A stretch of 64,000 nt of DNA from positions 20,936,001-21,000,000 of the forward strand of contig CATIUR010000001.1 in assembly GCA_949592205.1 (NCBI GenBank). Direction: 5' to 3'. The notes beneath the pieces were generated by a model, which made no database searches, had not been told where the DNA came from, and saw only the letters and a list, made by a program, of their open reading frames with translations. The position numbers and the translations under genes are program-made. Shown piece by piece: positions 33,168 to 42,461 of the stretch (positions are counted from its first letter, which is position 1; every line of letters starts with the position of its first letter). The DNA comes from Helichrysum umbraculigerum. Its lineage: Eukaryota > Streptophyta > Magnoliopsida > Asterales > Asteraceae.

Positions 33168-35058
33168 TATAACACCACAATATTTCAAGAGACAAATTTT
33201 ATTTATTTATTTTTTTTTTAAACATATATCGGAAGCGATTAAATACAAATCATGCATTATAGATTGCGTATAACATAGTTCCCAAAACACAATCTATGCC
33301 TGCATGATAAGTTGGTACAATAATCATATCAACTACAACATTAAGTTAAGTGTTATTTAAATTCCAAAACATAAGTTTATTAAACGACTACATGTCGTAT
33401 AGTCAGAGTAGGCAGTCAAACATTCTTCAAACTAACTTCTTGCCCACCCACATCAAAAGTAATCTGCAAGAAGTGAGGAGAGGGATTAGCACGAAGCTAA
33501 GTGAATAGATCACAACTATCAATCTAAACTATCATAGCAATTGATCACCACAAAGCATCATAACAAATACATCAAAGAGGATCGGTGGTCCTTGAGGTAC
33601 CCTCATGCCGCGGTGGTTCCCCAAGTAACACTTATAACCACTGAAGGCCAAACAGTGGTCTTACCGATAGTTTAGTACCATTACTACATACGACATGATT
33701 TCAATAAACAACACATGTACAAAGTCATCATGTCGTCCAAAGTAACAGTATCCAAACCCAATATCATATTGACCCCTGACAAGATAGCACATTCCATAAT
33801 CATCATGGCAAAATGTACTGATTCAATATATATATAACTGTAAAACCACGTTTACCCGTTGTAACCGGATTGTTACAACTAATTCAGAAAGAGAGTCAAT
33901 GATCCACTCACCCTTACTGACAATGTCCCCACTCAGAGATCTAGTCTCACTGAGTCTTCGCTTTATCTGAAAATACGACCAACCCGAATTAGTCTCACAT
34001 TCAAGTTCACTATGATATAATCATGTATATAGTGTCATATAAGAATATCTACTATACTATTACTACAATGCGATTAACACGAATGCATAAGTCACAAGTT
34101 AACAAATTTGTCATTTTTACAACATGCAAACGCGATCCGGGTGAGAGTAGGCTGGATCGCGTTCCAATGTACAAAAAGTTCTGTTACCGTTTTTCACTAT
34201 CAAACGCGATCCTGAAGATGTGCCAGGATCGCGTTCCAAAGAACAAACTCAACTCTACACGGATCTACACTAACTAACGCGATCCGAACTTAAGGGGCGG
34301 GATCGCGTTTCAAAGAAGGATTCAGGTTTGAGACAAATTATCACTATGGAACGCGATCCTGGCCTGATGCCTGGATCGCGTTTGTCACCTTTCCAGCGAC
34401 AAAACCCAGGTCCAAGAACACATCAGCTCGACCAAAATCTTAATTTCACCAAATAAGAAATGTAATACACAAATATTGACATACAATAACTCCAAAGATC
34501 ATCATGTAACATGTTATAACAACAAATAACTATCATCAAACTCAAATCCATGTTTGATCACACCTTTAACCCAATTACTTCAAACCCTAATTCATAAGCA
34601 TATATTCAAAGAAATTCAAACTTACAATCGAGGTAATAGCAAGGGAGATGATGATGATGTTCAGTGGTAACCACGAATCCAAGCTCAAATCGATTGATCA
34701 AAGTTTTCTTCTTTTGATTTTCTTAGTTCTTAGGGGGTGTGTTTTGTTGAAATGAATTGGGGAAAATAAATGAACCGATCCATCTGCAAGGTTGGTATAA
34801 GTTGGTTCCAAATTACACCCGATCTAAACCTATTGTTTGGAACCTAAAAACCGTTTACGTGAAATATATATTATTATACCGTCAACTATAATAATTTAAA
34901 ACAAGTAGTAATTCATGTATCACAATAAGTCATTTGACCGTTAAACATATTTATTTTAATTTGGCAATTAATACTAATTATTTCTAAATTTAATTAAATA
35001 ATCAAATGGATTAAGTAGATTACCAAATTTCTCCTAGGCCGTTAATGAGGATGTTACA
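33168..35058 (-). repeat. 5' LTR of the nested Tekay-like element
   Basis: 1891 bp, near-identical partner of 26386-28275. It would carry the promoter of the element, reading toward lower coordinates. Confidence 0.92.
34129..34382. repeat. Four hairpins with AACGCGATCC/GGATCGCGTT arms (5' LTR)
   Basis: Second copy of the array, at 34129-34163, 34203-34235, 34276-34309 and 34350-34382, with the same 73-74 bp spacing. One loop base differs from the other LTR (GTGCCAGGATC here, GTGCCGGGATC there); that change lies outside the arms. Confidence 0.9.
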
Positions 35059-35063
35059 CTCCT

Positions 35064-36067
35064 CCCCTGCTAGAAGTAGGAATAGAAGCTGTAGTTGAAC
35101 TAGTGTTTCGAGTTGGGTTCGAGCTTTGATTTGCAACTTTCTTTCCCGTGTCAGATCCTGTAAAACGGCCGGAAAAGCGAGAACTACTACTACTATTATT
35201 AGTGCTGACCTTCTTCTTTTGTTGTGATTCAACCTTTCGAGCTAAACGACATACATCATTATATGACCAATATTGTTGGAGGTGAACAATATCAGAGATT
35301 TCGGGTTTTAATGCTGCCAAATAACGAGCAATTGTTTCTTCCTCCTCCTCGACCACATCACAACGTAGCCTCAAACGATCAAACTCACTAGTGAATTCTT
35401 CAACTAACATACTTCCTTGTTTAAAACTGTGGTATTCGATGAAGGCTTCTTGTCGATATTGTACAGGTAAAAACTTGGCTCTTAACTTATTCTTCATCTT
35501 ATCCCAACTCACAATCTTTGATTTCCCTTCTCTTGTACGTTGTTTTATAACGTGTTCCCACCAAATAGAAGCATTCTTTTTTAACTTGATCGCAACTAAC
35601 TTAACCTTTTGTTCATCACTTAAGTTTTTAATATCAAATACCCGCTCAACAGTATATAACCAATCAATAAACTCATCTGGATGAGATTTACCTTCAAAGT
35701 CAGGGATGTCAACTTTCACACCAAGGTTTCGAGAAGTATCGTAATGGCCCGGCCTGAAACGGCGATCTCTCTCGGGTCGGTTAACCCCCCACGGGTTTTC
35801 GTCTTCTTCACTGTTACTCTCGGTTGAGTCGACGCCTGATCCCTCACTTTCTTCATCATCACGATCACCATCGCGGACATCGTCAAATCTTGCTTGCGCA
35901 AGCAGACGCTCTAACTCTCGGATTCGTCTTCCCTGAGCTGCGATCTCGAGATCCCGCTCGTCACGACGATTGGGTCTTGGTGCATCCTCATTGGCACCTT
36001 GACGAGGTTGCCTATGCACATATCCACCTCGACGCCTTCGACGACCACGGGGTTGTTCATCCGCCAT
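35064..36067 (-). pseudogene. Reina-like Gag N-terminal part, interrupted by the nested element
   Basis: Starts with Met-Ala-Asp-Glu 26 bp inside the PBS. Arg-rich N-terminus, an acidic Asp/Glu/Ser segment at ~65-95, then the retrotransposon Gag domain from ~115 with I-P-D-F-E-G-K, F-I-D-W-L and W-W-E-H-V motifs, and a Ser/Thr-rich tail. The nested element cuts it after a Gly-Gly codon pair; the frame resumes in phase at 26385. The last codons of the visible ORF (to 35054) belong to the invader. Confidence 0.85.
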
Positions 36068-36092
36068 CGATACGATTCAAAGCAACCTAAAC

Positions 36093-36104
36093 TCTCTGAT
36101 ACCA
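36093..36104 (-). other. Primer-binding site of the Reina-like element
   Basis: TGGTATCAGAGA on the minus strand, four bases inside the LTR end at 36108; initiator tRNA-Met type. Confidence 0.8.
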
Positions 36105-36107
36105 ATA

Positions 36108-36427
36108 TGATGCAAATGACGATGATCAACACAGTAGGAGAAGAGCAAATCAAACAAGAATTATGTTGAGACAGAGAAAACCCTCTGTTTGTTTTTCTTT
36201 CAAATATGAATATGCTACCAGAATAATGATCCTCCCCATCGTAGGTGAGAAGCTTTATTTACAACCAAATAAACATAAAAAATGGAAATAAAATCCTAGC
36301 CAAACGAAGGACATAAAATCCATGCAAAAATAGTTGACCAATATCTTGAGCAGTAAATGACCAAATCACGACATAAAATACGTGCATTTAAAAATTCTAA
36401 TGATTCCATGCGATATCCATGCCATCA
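36108..36427 (-). repeat. 5' LTR of the Reina-like element
   Basis: 320 bp, TG...CA on the element strand, with the GAAAC target duplication immediately outside (36428-36432). Apparently identical to 23096-23415. Confidence 0.9.
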
Positions 36428-36537
36428 GAAACACATTTAGCAAAACAGTTTTCTTTAGGAAAGAAAAAGAATATGGAGGATTCTATATATTGAAACAATT
36501 GATGATAATTAATTTGTTTTTGCAAGTAACTATGTAA

Positions 36538-37332
36538 GGGAGAATTTCATCTATATCCTTCGAAACCCTTCAAATTACGCCTATATCCTTGTAAAGTTTA
36601 AAATTACGTCAATATCCTTTGAAACTGTCAAAATTCTCATCTATATCCAAATACATATTTTAACTATATTTAAATGATTTTTATAAATAAAACTCTATTT
36701 AAATACTAAAAAACAATTTGAATGACTCTTTTACCCCTCCACCCAAATCAAAATCAAATCCATTATTTCAGTTGTATATCACATGTATACAATCACGATC
36801 TGATCGACTGATCGTTCTTTTACTTCCGTGCGATTTCGTGTTGCTTGATAATGACTACAATTAGGTTAATATAATCCATCTATATAATCAGGGATTCTTT
36901 ATTATTATCCATTTTCTTTTCATTGTATGCTTGATTTGAAGATTATCGGTGATTCCATTCTTCAATATAATTATTCTTCTACAAGGATTCATATCCCATA
37001 ATTTATGTGCACACCCCACTCCCATGACCCTAACAAATTTACTAAATCTATCATTTGATGCAGATACAGATCGTGATATGTATATATGTGATATACAACT
37101 AAAATAATGGACTTGATTTTGATTAGGGTGGAGGGGTAAAAGAGTCAATCAAATTGTTATTTAGTATTTAAATAGAGTTTTATTTATAAAAATCATTTAA
37201 ATATAGTTAATATATGTATTTGGATATAGATGAGAATTTTGAAGGTTTCAAAGGATATTGACGTAATTTTAAACTTTACAAGGATATAGGCGTAATTTGA
37301 AGGGTTTCGAAGGATATAGATGAAATTCTCCC
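36538..37332. mobile_element. Long-TIR foldback element, Mutator-like
   Basis: 795 bp with inverted ends of about 265 bp each, beginning GGGAGAATTTCATCTATATC. The arms match closely right through to the CACGATCTG motif near 36803 and its inverse near 37068. Flanking nonamers ACTATGTAA (36529-36537) and AATATGTAA (37333-37341) agree at eight of nine positions, fitting a Mutator-type target duplication. No protein is encoded. It is unrelated in sequence to the element at 10893-12502. Confidence 0.75.
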
Positions 37333-37341
37333 AATATGTAA

Positions 37342-38182
37342 ATAGTAGAAGCAAATTTAGCTTTGATATGATAGGTCATAGGTCAAAAGACCTAACTTTT
37401 TAGATGTTTGCTTCCCAAAAAAGCAAAAAATTTATGTTTTTAAAAAAACCTACTTTTAAACGTAGACATCATTTTCAAAAAAAATTATAATAAAAGTTGT
37501 TAACATTACAGGTATTACATGATATACAAAATTGTAAGTTCCCAAAAAGGGCGTAAATCGTAAAAAATTGTGATTACCGTATTACTATATTTTTTTTACA
37601 ACTAATTAATGAGTAACTACAATTTTTTTTACAACAAAATAGACATATGGATGACAGACCGCATTTAATTCAAGAGTTGGAGAATGGAACGTTTGTTTTT
37701 CGTAAATGTTGATTTAATTTTAATTTTGAATTAATAGTGAGATTTAAAAATGTGTTAACACCTACAACATAATATGGCCCAGTTTCCTTTCGCTTGTTTC
37801 CAAGATACTTAAATATGTACACACGATAAAAATTTCATCTTCTTTAGTATGTTATGTGTTATACTTTTTTTGGATATCAATTACTAATTTCATAATAAAT
37901 AAAAGTAAATACATAGAATTTCAAAAAATTTAAAGTTGTAACATTATAATGAGAGGGAAATATAATTTTCAGAAAAAAAAACTGCTTTACATGACAGTTC
38001 TTTTGATAGTATTTTTCAAATAATAAAAAAAATTATATAAAACAATCTATATAATAGTAAATACAATTCTTGTTAAAGGGACCTTTGAGGTGGCTTGATA
38101 ATGGTAGCTACAAAAGTAATGATTTCCAAAGTTTAAAGTCCCGAGAATATATACAGTTTGAATATATCGAGATTCTTTTTGC
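37342..38182. other. Intergenic DNA with no supported gene
   Basis: AT-rich, with several A- and T-runs; nothing resembling coding or repeat ends was seen. Confidence 0.5.
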
Positions 38183-38242
38183 GTTGTTTTTGAAGAAATC
38201 ATTATCATCATGCTCATTTCCTGCAACTATTAAAAATTAGCC

Positions 38243-38243
<1 letters not shown>

Positions 38244-38292
<49 letters not shown>
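38244..38292. repeat. (TA)n microsatellite
   Basis: 49 bp of uninterrupted TA in the first copy of the tandem duplication. The second copy has only TATATATATA at the equivalent place (38860s), so the tract has expanded or contracted since the duplication. Confidence 0.95.
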
Positions 38293-38294
<2 letters not shown>

Positions 38295-38461
38295 ATTTTT
38301 TATTACCTTATTAATTAGTTTATACTACGTATCACTTAAAGTTGATATTTTATGATTAACTCTACTTCTGTAAATAAACGTATGAAAATATTATAAACAA
38401 ACAGCTCCATTACTTAATTTCATATAAAACATTAGTCATAAGAGATGAATACACATAAAGT

Positions 38462-38785
38462 AAATAAATCAAGCTGTAGAGAAATGATCGATACATTCAG
38501 TTTTTAGATCAATGCTATCCTCGACGCCCGATAACGCATTGTTAATCTTGACTTCGCTGAGAGAATCCCTACAAATTTCTTGGTTAACGAACAAATTACA
38601 TAGATCTATATCCGTCCCACGGAAGCGGTTTAGATCTAGCTTGTTGAACCAAAACCTTCTGTTGCTTCCCTTCCCGAATATATTGATGCATTTGGTCGAT
38701 TAGCTGCTTCAATTTATATTCGTAAGACCTCATTTTAAGGATCAAATTGAAAGTTTCCATGATAAGTTCACCTTTATCCCGATGA
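38462..38785 (-). pseudogene. Truncated duplicate of the 39296-39649 ORF
   Basis: Minus-strand sequence closely matching the ORF at 39296-39649. It lacks the N-terminal codons because the duplication breakpoint lies after the equivalent of residue ~16, and a 4-bp insertion near 38630-38640 shifts the frame. No start codon of its own is evident. Confidence 0.6.
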
Positions 38786-38900
38786 TATCTTTATGTGTTG
38801 TTTTTGAAGAAATCATTATCATCATGCTCATTTCCTGCAACTATTAAAAATTGGCCGTATATATATATCAATTTTTTATTACCTTATTAATTAGTTTATA

Positions 38901-39149
38901 CTCCTTCCATCCCGATTCTATTGTCCAGTATTCCTTTTTGGGATATCCCAATTTAATTGTCCACTTCCATAAATAGATAAGAATAATGAGATAAAGTTCA
39001 TTTTTGCCCCTAATTTATATATGTAAGACAAAAAGGTAGGTAAAAAGTAAAGGGTAAAACTGTCTTCTTACCAAAAAGTAAGAGAGATGGTGACGTTTTC
39101 TTAAACTGCGTGTTTTTTGTCTGGGACAATAAAATTGGGACGGAGGGAG
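38901..39149. mobile_element. Stowaway-like MITE inside the second duplicate
   Basis: 249 bp between TA dinucleotides (38899-38900, 39150-39151), ends CTCCTTCCATCCCGATTCTA and, inverted, CTCCCTCCGTCCCAATTTTA. The first duplicate has the uninterrupted site GTTTATACTACG, which proves the insertion. Same family as 39911-40163. Confidence 0.92.
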
Positions 39150-39295
39150 TACTACGTATCACTTAAAGTTGATATTTTATGATTAACTCTACTTCTGTAA
39201 ATAAACATATGAAAACATTATAAACAAACAGCTCCATTACTTAATTTCATATAAAACATTAGTCATAAGAGATGAATACACATAAAGTAAATAAA

Positions 39296-39649
39296 TCAAG
39301 CTGTAGAGAAACGATCGATGCATTCAGTTTTTAGATCAATGCTATCCTCGACGACCGATAACGCATTGTTAATCTTGACTTCGTTGAGAGAATCCCTACA
39401 AAGATCTTGGTTAACGAACAACTTACATAGATCTATATCCGTCCCACGGAAGCGGTTTAGATCTTGTTGAACCAAAACCTTCTGTTGCTTCCGTTCCCGA
39501 ATGTATTGATGCATTTGGTCGATTAGCTGCTTCAATTTATATTCGTAAGACCTCATTTTAAGGATCAAATTGAAAGTTTCCATGATAAGTTCACCTTTAT
39601 CCCGATGAAGTGGTGTCTCAGGATTGTTTGAAGAAGATTTCTGATACAT
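39296..39649 (-). CDS. Small protein of unknown function (117 aa), helical
   Basis: Open frame of 117 codons from an ATG at 39649. The first ~25 residues are polar; from about 25 to 65 it is a basic, heptad-like helix (L-I-L-K-M ... Y-K-L-K-Q-L-I-D-Q-M) that could form a coiled coil, followed by an acidic C-terminal half. No signal peptide, membrane span or known domain is seen. The existence of a broken duplicate next door and a long intact frame hint that it is or was a gene. It might belong with the nearby ORF at 40516-40793 as small helical proteins, but direct similarity is not clear. Function is unknown. Confidence 0.4.
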   Translation of the reverse strand: MYQKSSSNNPETPLHRDKGELIMETFNLILKMRSYEYKLKQLIDQMHQYIRERKQQKVLVQQDLNRFRGTDIDLCKLFVNQDLCRDSLNEVKINNALSVVEDSIDLKTECIDRFSTA

Positions 39650-39910
39650 GTTTCTTTAATACAGATGTTTGTGAGAAAATAAAATGCAAAAACTTGTTAT
39701 TTCCATAATGAAACATTATATAGGAATTATCTGTGGGCTTGTTTGTAAAACCCAAAAGTTTAGTAGTATGAAATTGGGCCCAATTGAATACCAACACATA
39801 AATAAGAATCCAATATTGAAATATTGATAAAAAGAAGTCCAATAACAACCACTAAAAACAAATTAAATTTATTCTTTATTGCTTATTTTAGTTATACTTC
39901 CTAAATAGTA

Positions 39911-40163
39911 CTCCCTCCGTCTCATTTCTATTGTCCATTATTTCCATTTTGGGGTGTACCAAATTAATTGTCCACTTCCATAAATAGAAAGTTTAAGGAA
40001 ATAAAGTTCTTTTTTACCCCTAGTGTATATATATAAGACAAAAAAATAGGTAAAAAGTAGAGGGTAAAACTATCATTTTATCAAAAAGTAAGAGAGAGAT
40101 AGTTATATTTTCTTAAACTGCGTGTCTTTTTGTCTGGTGACAATAAAATTGGGATGGAGGGAG
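39911..40163. mobile_element. Stowaway-like MITE
   Basis: 253 bp between TA dinucleotides (39909-39910 and 40164-40165). Ends CTCCCTCCGTCTCATTTCTA and, inverted, CTCCCTCCATCCCAATTTTA. Internal sequence closely matches the MITE at 38901-39149 (shared TTGTCCACTTCCATAAATAG). Confidence 0.92.
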
Positions 40164-40515
40164 TACAAATTTAGAAACCTTATATCAATAAATATGAATT
40201 GACAGAAACACAAACGATAGGTTGTTGAGTCTTTTTTGTTTAAGATTTCATAGTGAATTTTAAGTAAGAAATTAAACAAAAAACCAAATTTCTAGAATCC
40301 TCGTAAATAAACTTTCACTAAGTTATAAGGTATGACAATGTAGATGTCAAAGATACGTAGAAAAATGAAAGTACAATATGAAAAAAGATGACAATAAAAC
40401 ATGATAAGAAAGATACATGCAAAAAACATCAAAAAAGACTAAACATAGTTTGAACATAGTAGATAAACATAAAGGCTAAGCATCAAAACGACGTATACAT
40501 ACTCGAAATTATTAG

Positions 40516-40793
40516 ACTTTTCCCAATGCATTGACGTAATCTTCTTTCTCTTCAATACTATTCTAGATTGAATTAATAACACCTTCAAAATCTTTCACGT
40601 TACAATGTTCCATGTCCAAGTGCGGCCGCATTGCCGAAATGCAAACATGTTTGAATTCACCTTCTGGTAACCTCTTAAGTATAGAAACAATATTCGAAAC
40701 ACATTTAGCATGATGCTTAAATGAAAGTAGCATATATTCAATGATTTCTAATTTGATTTTCTCTTGCTGGATATCATCAACAACTTGATTCAT
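40516..40793 (-). pseudogene. Small helical ORF with an in-frame stop
   Basis: 76 codons from ATG at 40793 to TAG at 40563-40565. The same frame then stays open for about 15 more codons to TAA near 40516, so the TAG may be a nonsense change. The protein is helical with Glu/Lys/Ile heptads and a H-A-K-C-V-S motif. The nucleotides GAAACACATTTAGCA within it recur exactly at the right flank of the Reina-like element (36428-36442), suggesting a related sequence there. Family unknown. Confidence 0.35.
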
Positions 40794-40849
40794 GATTCAT
40801 CTCTTCAGTTTTCATATCATTGGATGACATTGTTAAGACGTTTTTGAAA

Positions 40850-41812
40850 TAAAGGATATTAAATTAAAGAAGGAAATCTTGTATAGGATAGTTATCTGGA
40901 ATTTGTATTGTAATGACGAAGTGATAGCATGTAAGGTTGAAGTATTTGATTTATTAGTTACCTAACCTAATTAATTAACTCATTTGCATATACGTTAATT
41001 AGGTGGGTGTATCTATTATCTAACCGTATTAATTATCTCGTATAAAGATATCTTAATTACGTAACCATATGCATAACTATTTAAAGTTATCTTCAACCGA
41101 TGTGAATTATAAGTACAAATATTTATTGATAAACAATTTTGTGAATTATATCTACTAATTTGATAGATATGTATGCCGGTAGTATTAAATATTAAAAAAG
41201 TCTTTATCGTAAAGTTACACTATTTAAATTCTTGTTACACTTATTACCACACCATTTAATATATTATTGTAAACTTACACTATTTAAATTATAGTTTATA
41301 ACTTTTATTAATGATAGTTAGATCCTCCAAATACAGTTATTAAGGATTGCTGTGTACATTGATTAGTTAAAGAGTATCCTACAATATGTAGATTAAAATC
41401 ATTTAATTTTTGTCTGCAATTTTAGATGACTAAAATTTTCTGCGTAATAATAATAATATTAATTAAAAAAATAAACTCAACTCATATAATTACTGACAGT
41501 AGCGCACAAAATCCAAACACAACTGAATAACAGCAGATAATTTTTTCCCATATTACATAGCAGAGTACATAGATAAAGACATGCATGAAATAAAGTAGAT
41601 CTGTAAGTGAATTTAAAAAATAATTATATCGAATGGAGCCTGTCGATAGCAAGAGTCTTATTTAGAATTCCCAATTTGAGAGCTTGATTAAGCGAGTATG
41701 AAACGCCCGTGTTCGAACTGTAGGGTTTGCTGGTTGTGGAATTCGGATGGTTAAGTCTGTTCAGAATAGTAACTTTTATAATGGAAAACTAAAGTCTATT
41801 GGTATTCCTAAG
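40850..41812. other. Intergenic DNA
   Basis: AT-rich. At 41626-41785 the minus strand has a 50-codon open stretch with more balanced composition ending at TAA, possibly a gene relic, but without a start or splice signals that can be trusted. Confidence 0.35.
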
Positions 41813-42092
41813 AGCACCCACAACAATAAAAGCTTTATAAAGCTTTTCTTCTATGCCACCTAGATTTATAAAACAAAAGCTTTAAAAAAAAGCTTTTACT
41901 CCAATGAAAATTTACTTTGCAAAGCTTTTCTTTATAATTTAATACTCACATATATTCAAAAAAGCTTTTGCCTCAAAGCTTTATAAATGTCAAGCTTTTG
42001 ATACAAAAAGCTTTTGCTCCAACAATAAAAAGCTTTTACAAAGACTTTTTTCATCAAAAAAGCTTTAGATTAAGTCTTCATTGGAGATGCTC
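41813..42092. mobile_element. Tourist-like MITE (PIF/Harbinger)
   Basis: 280 bp flanked by TAA on both sides (41810-41812, 42093-42095). Ends GAGCACCCACAACAAT and, inverted, GAGCATCTCCAATGAA. The body is filled with AAAGCTTTT/AAAAGCTTTT palindromes (roughly a dozen). Three-base TWA target duplications and GAGCATCTCC ends fit Tourist-type elements. Confidence 0.85.
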
Positions 42093-42095
42093 TAA

Positions 42096-42458
42096 AAAAC
42101 GCGTGCAAAAACCTAAGGCCCAATTAAAGAAACAAACTTAATTGCTTCGCGTGCATCAATCAAAGGCCCAATAAACTAAAGCCTTTTGCCAATCGTTTTT
42201 TGGAACTCGTAAAAACTTTTTTATGTATTTATTTTATTTTTTAATTTAATGGATAGTGACATCAGCGATTTCGTGATAGGAAGACACGTAAGCATGGCAA
42301 TTGCTTGAGAGTGTGACAAATCAGCGAAAATGATGTCATCATTATTGACCTTTTGTATATAAGATAGATAGATATTATATTTGACGTGTTTAAAATAAAA
42401 TAAAATGTTGTGCTGTTAAGTTTGTGTGCTTTAAAAAGTGGCTGGTGTGATCTTGAGG
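42096..42458. other. Intergenic DNA between two Tourist-like MITEs
   Basis: No gene or further repeat recognised. Confidence 0.45.
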
Positions 42459-42461
42459 TTA

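Larger units (their letters stand above)
26386..35058 (-). mobile_element. Complete Tekay-like Ty3/gypsy chromovirus, nested
   Basis: 8673 bp with 1.89-kb LTRs (26386-28275 and 33168-35058). Target duplication CTCCT at 26381-26385 and 35059-35063. On the element strand the LTR begins TGTAACATCC and ends TGTTATA, a TG...TA rather than TG...CA border. PBS for initiator tRNA-Met at 33152-33164; purine tract at the complement of 28276-28290. Gag-Pro-RT-RNaseH and integrase-chromodomain are in one frame, separated by one TAG. By eye the LTRs differ at about three bases plus a T-tract, so the insertion is young. It sits inside gag of the Reina-like element. Confidence 0.93.
23096..36427 (-). mobile_element. 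Ty3/gypsy retrotransposon, Reina-like, split by a nested element
   Basis: Two 320-bp LTRs (23096-23415 and 36108-36427) look identical by eye and start/end with TGATG...CATCA. The target duplication GAAAC is present on both sides (23091-23095 and 36428-36432). The minus-strand PBS matches initiator tRNA-Met (36093-36104), and a purine tract precedes the 3' LTR (complement of 23416-23435). Without the nested 8678 bp the element is 4654 bp, typical of the compact Reina chromoviruses. Gag, zinc knuckle, RT, RNase H and integrase are recognisable in one frame; protease is missing. Three stop codons and the insertion in gag make it incapable of autonomous movement. Confidence 0.9.
38183..39607. 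repeat. Direct tandem duplication of a ~0.6-kb segment
   Basis: 38183-38785 is repeated at 38797-39607. The copies are highly similar but differ by the length of a TA tract, a 4-bp indel, scattered substitutions and a Stowaway insertion present only in the second copy. The unit spans most of a small minus-strand ORF, intact only in copy two. Confidence 0.85.
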
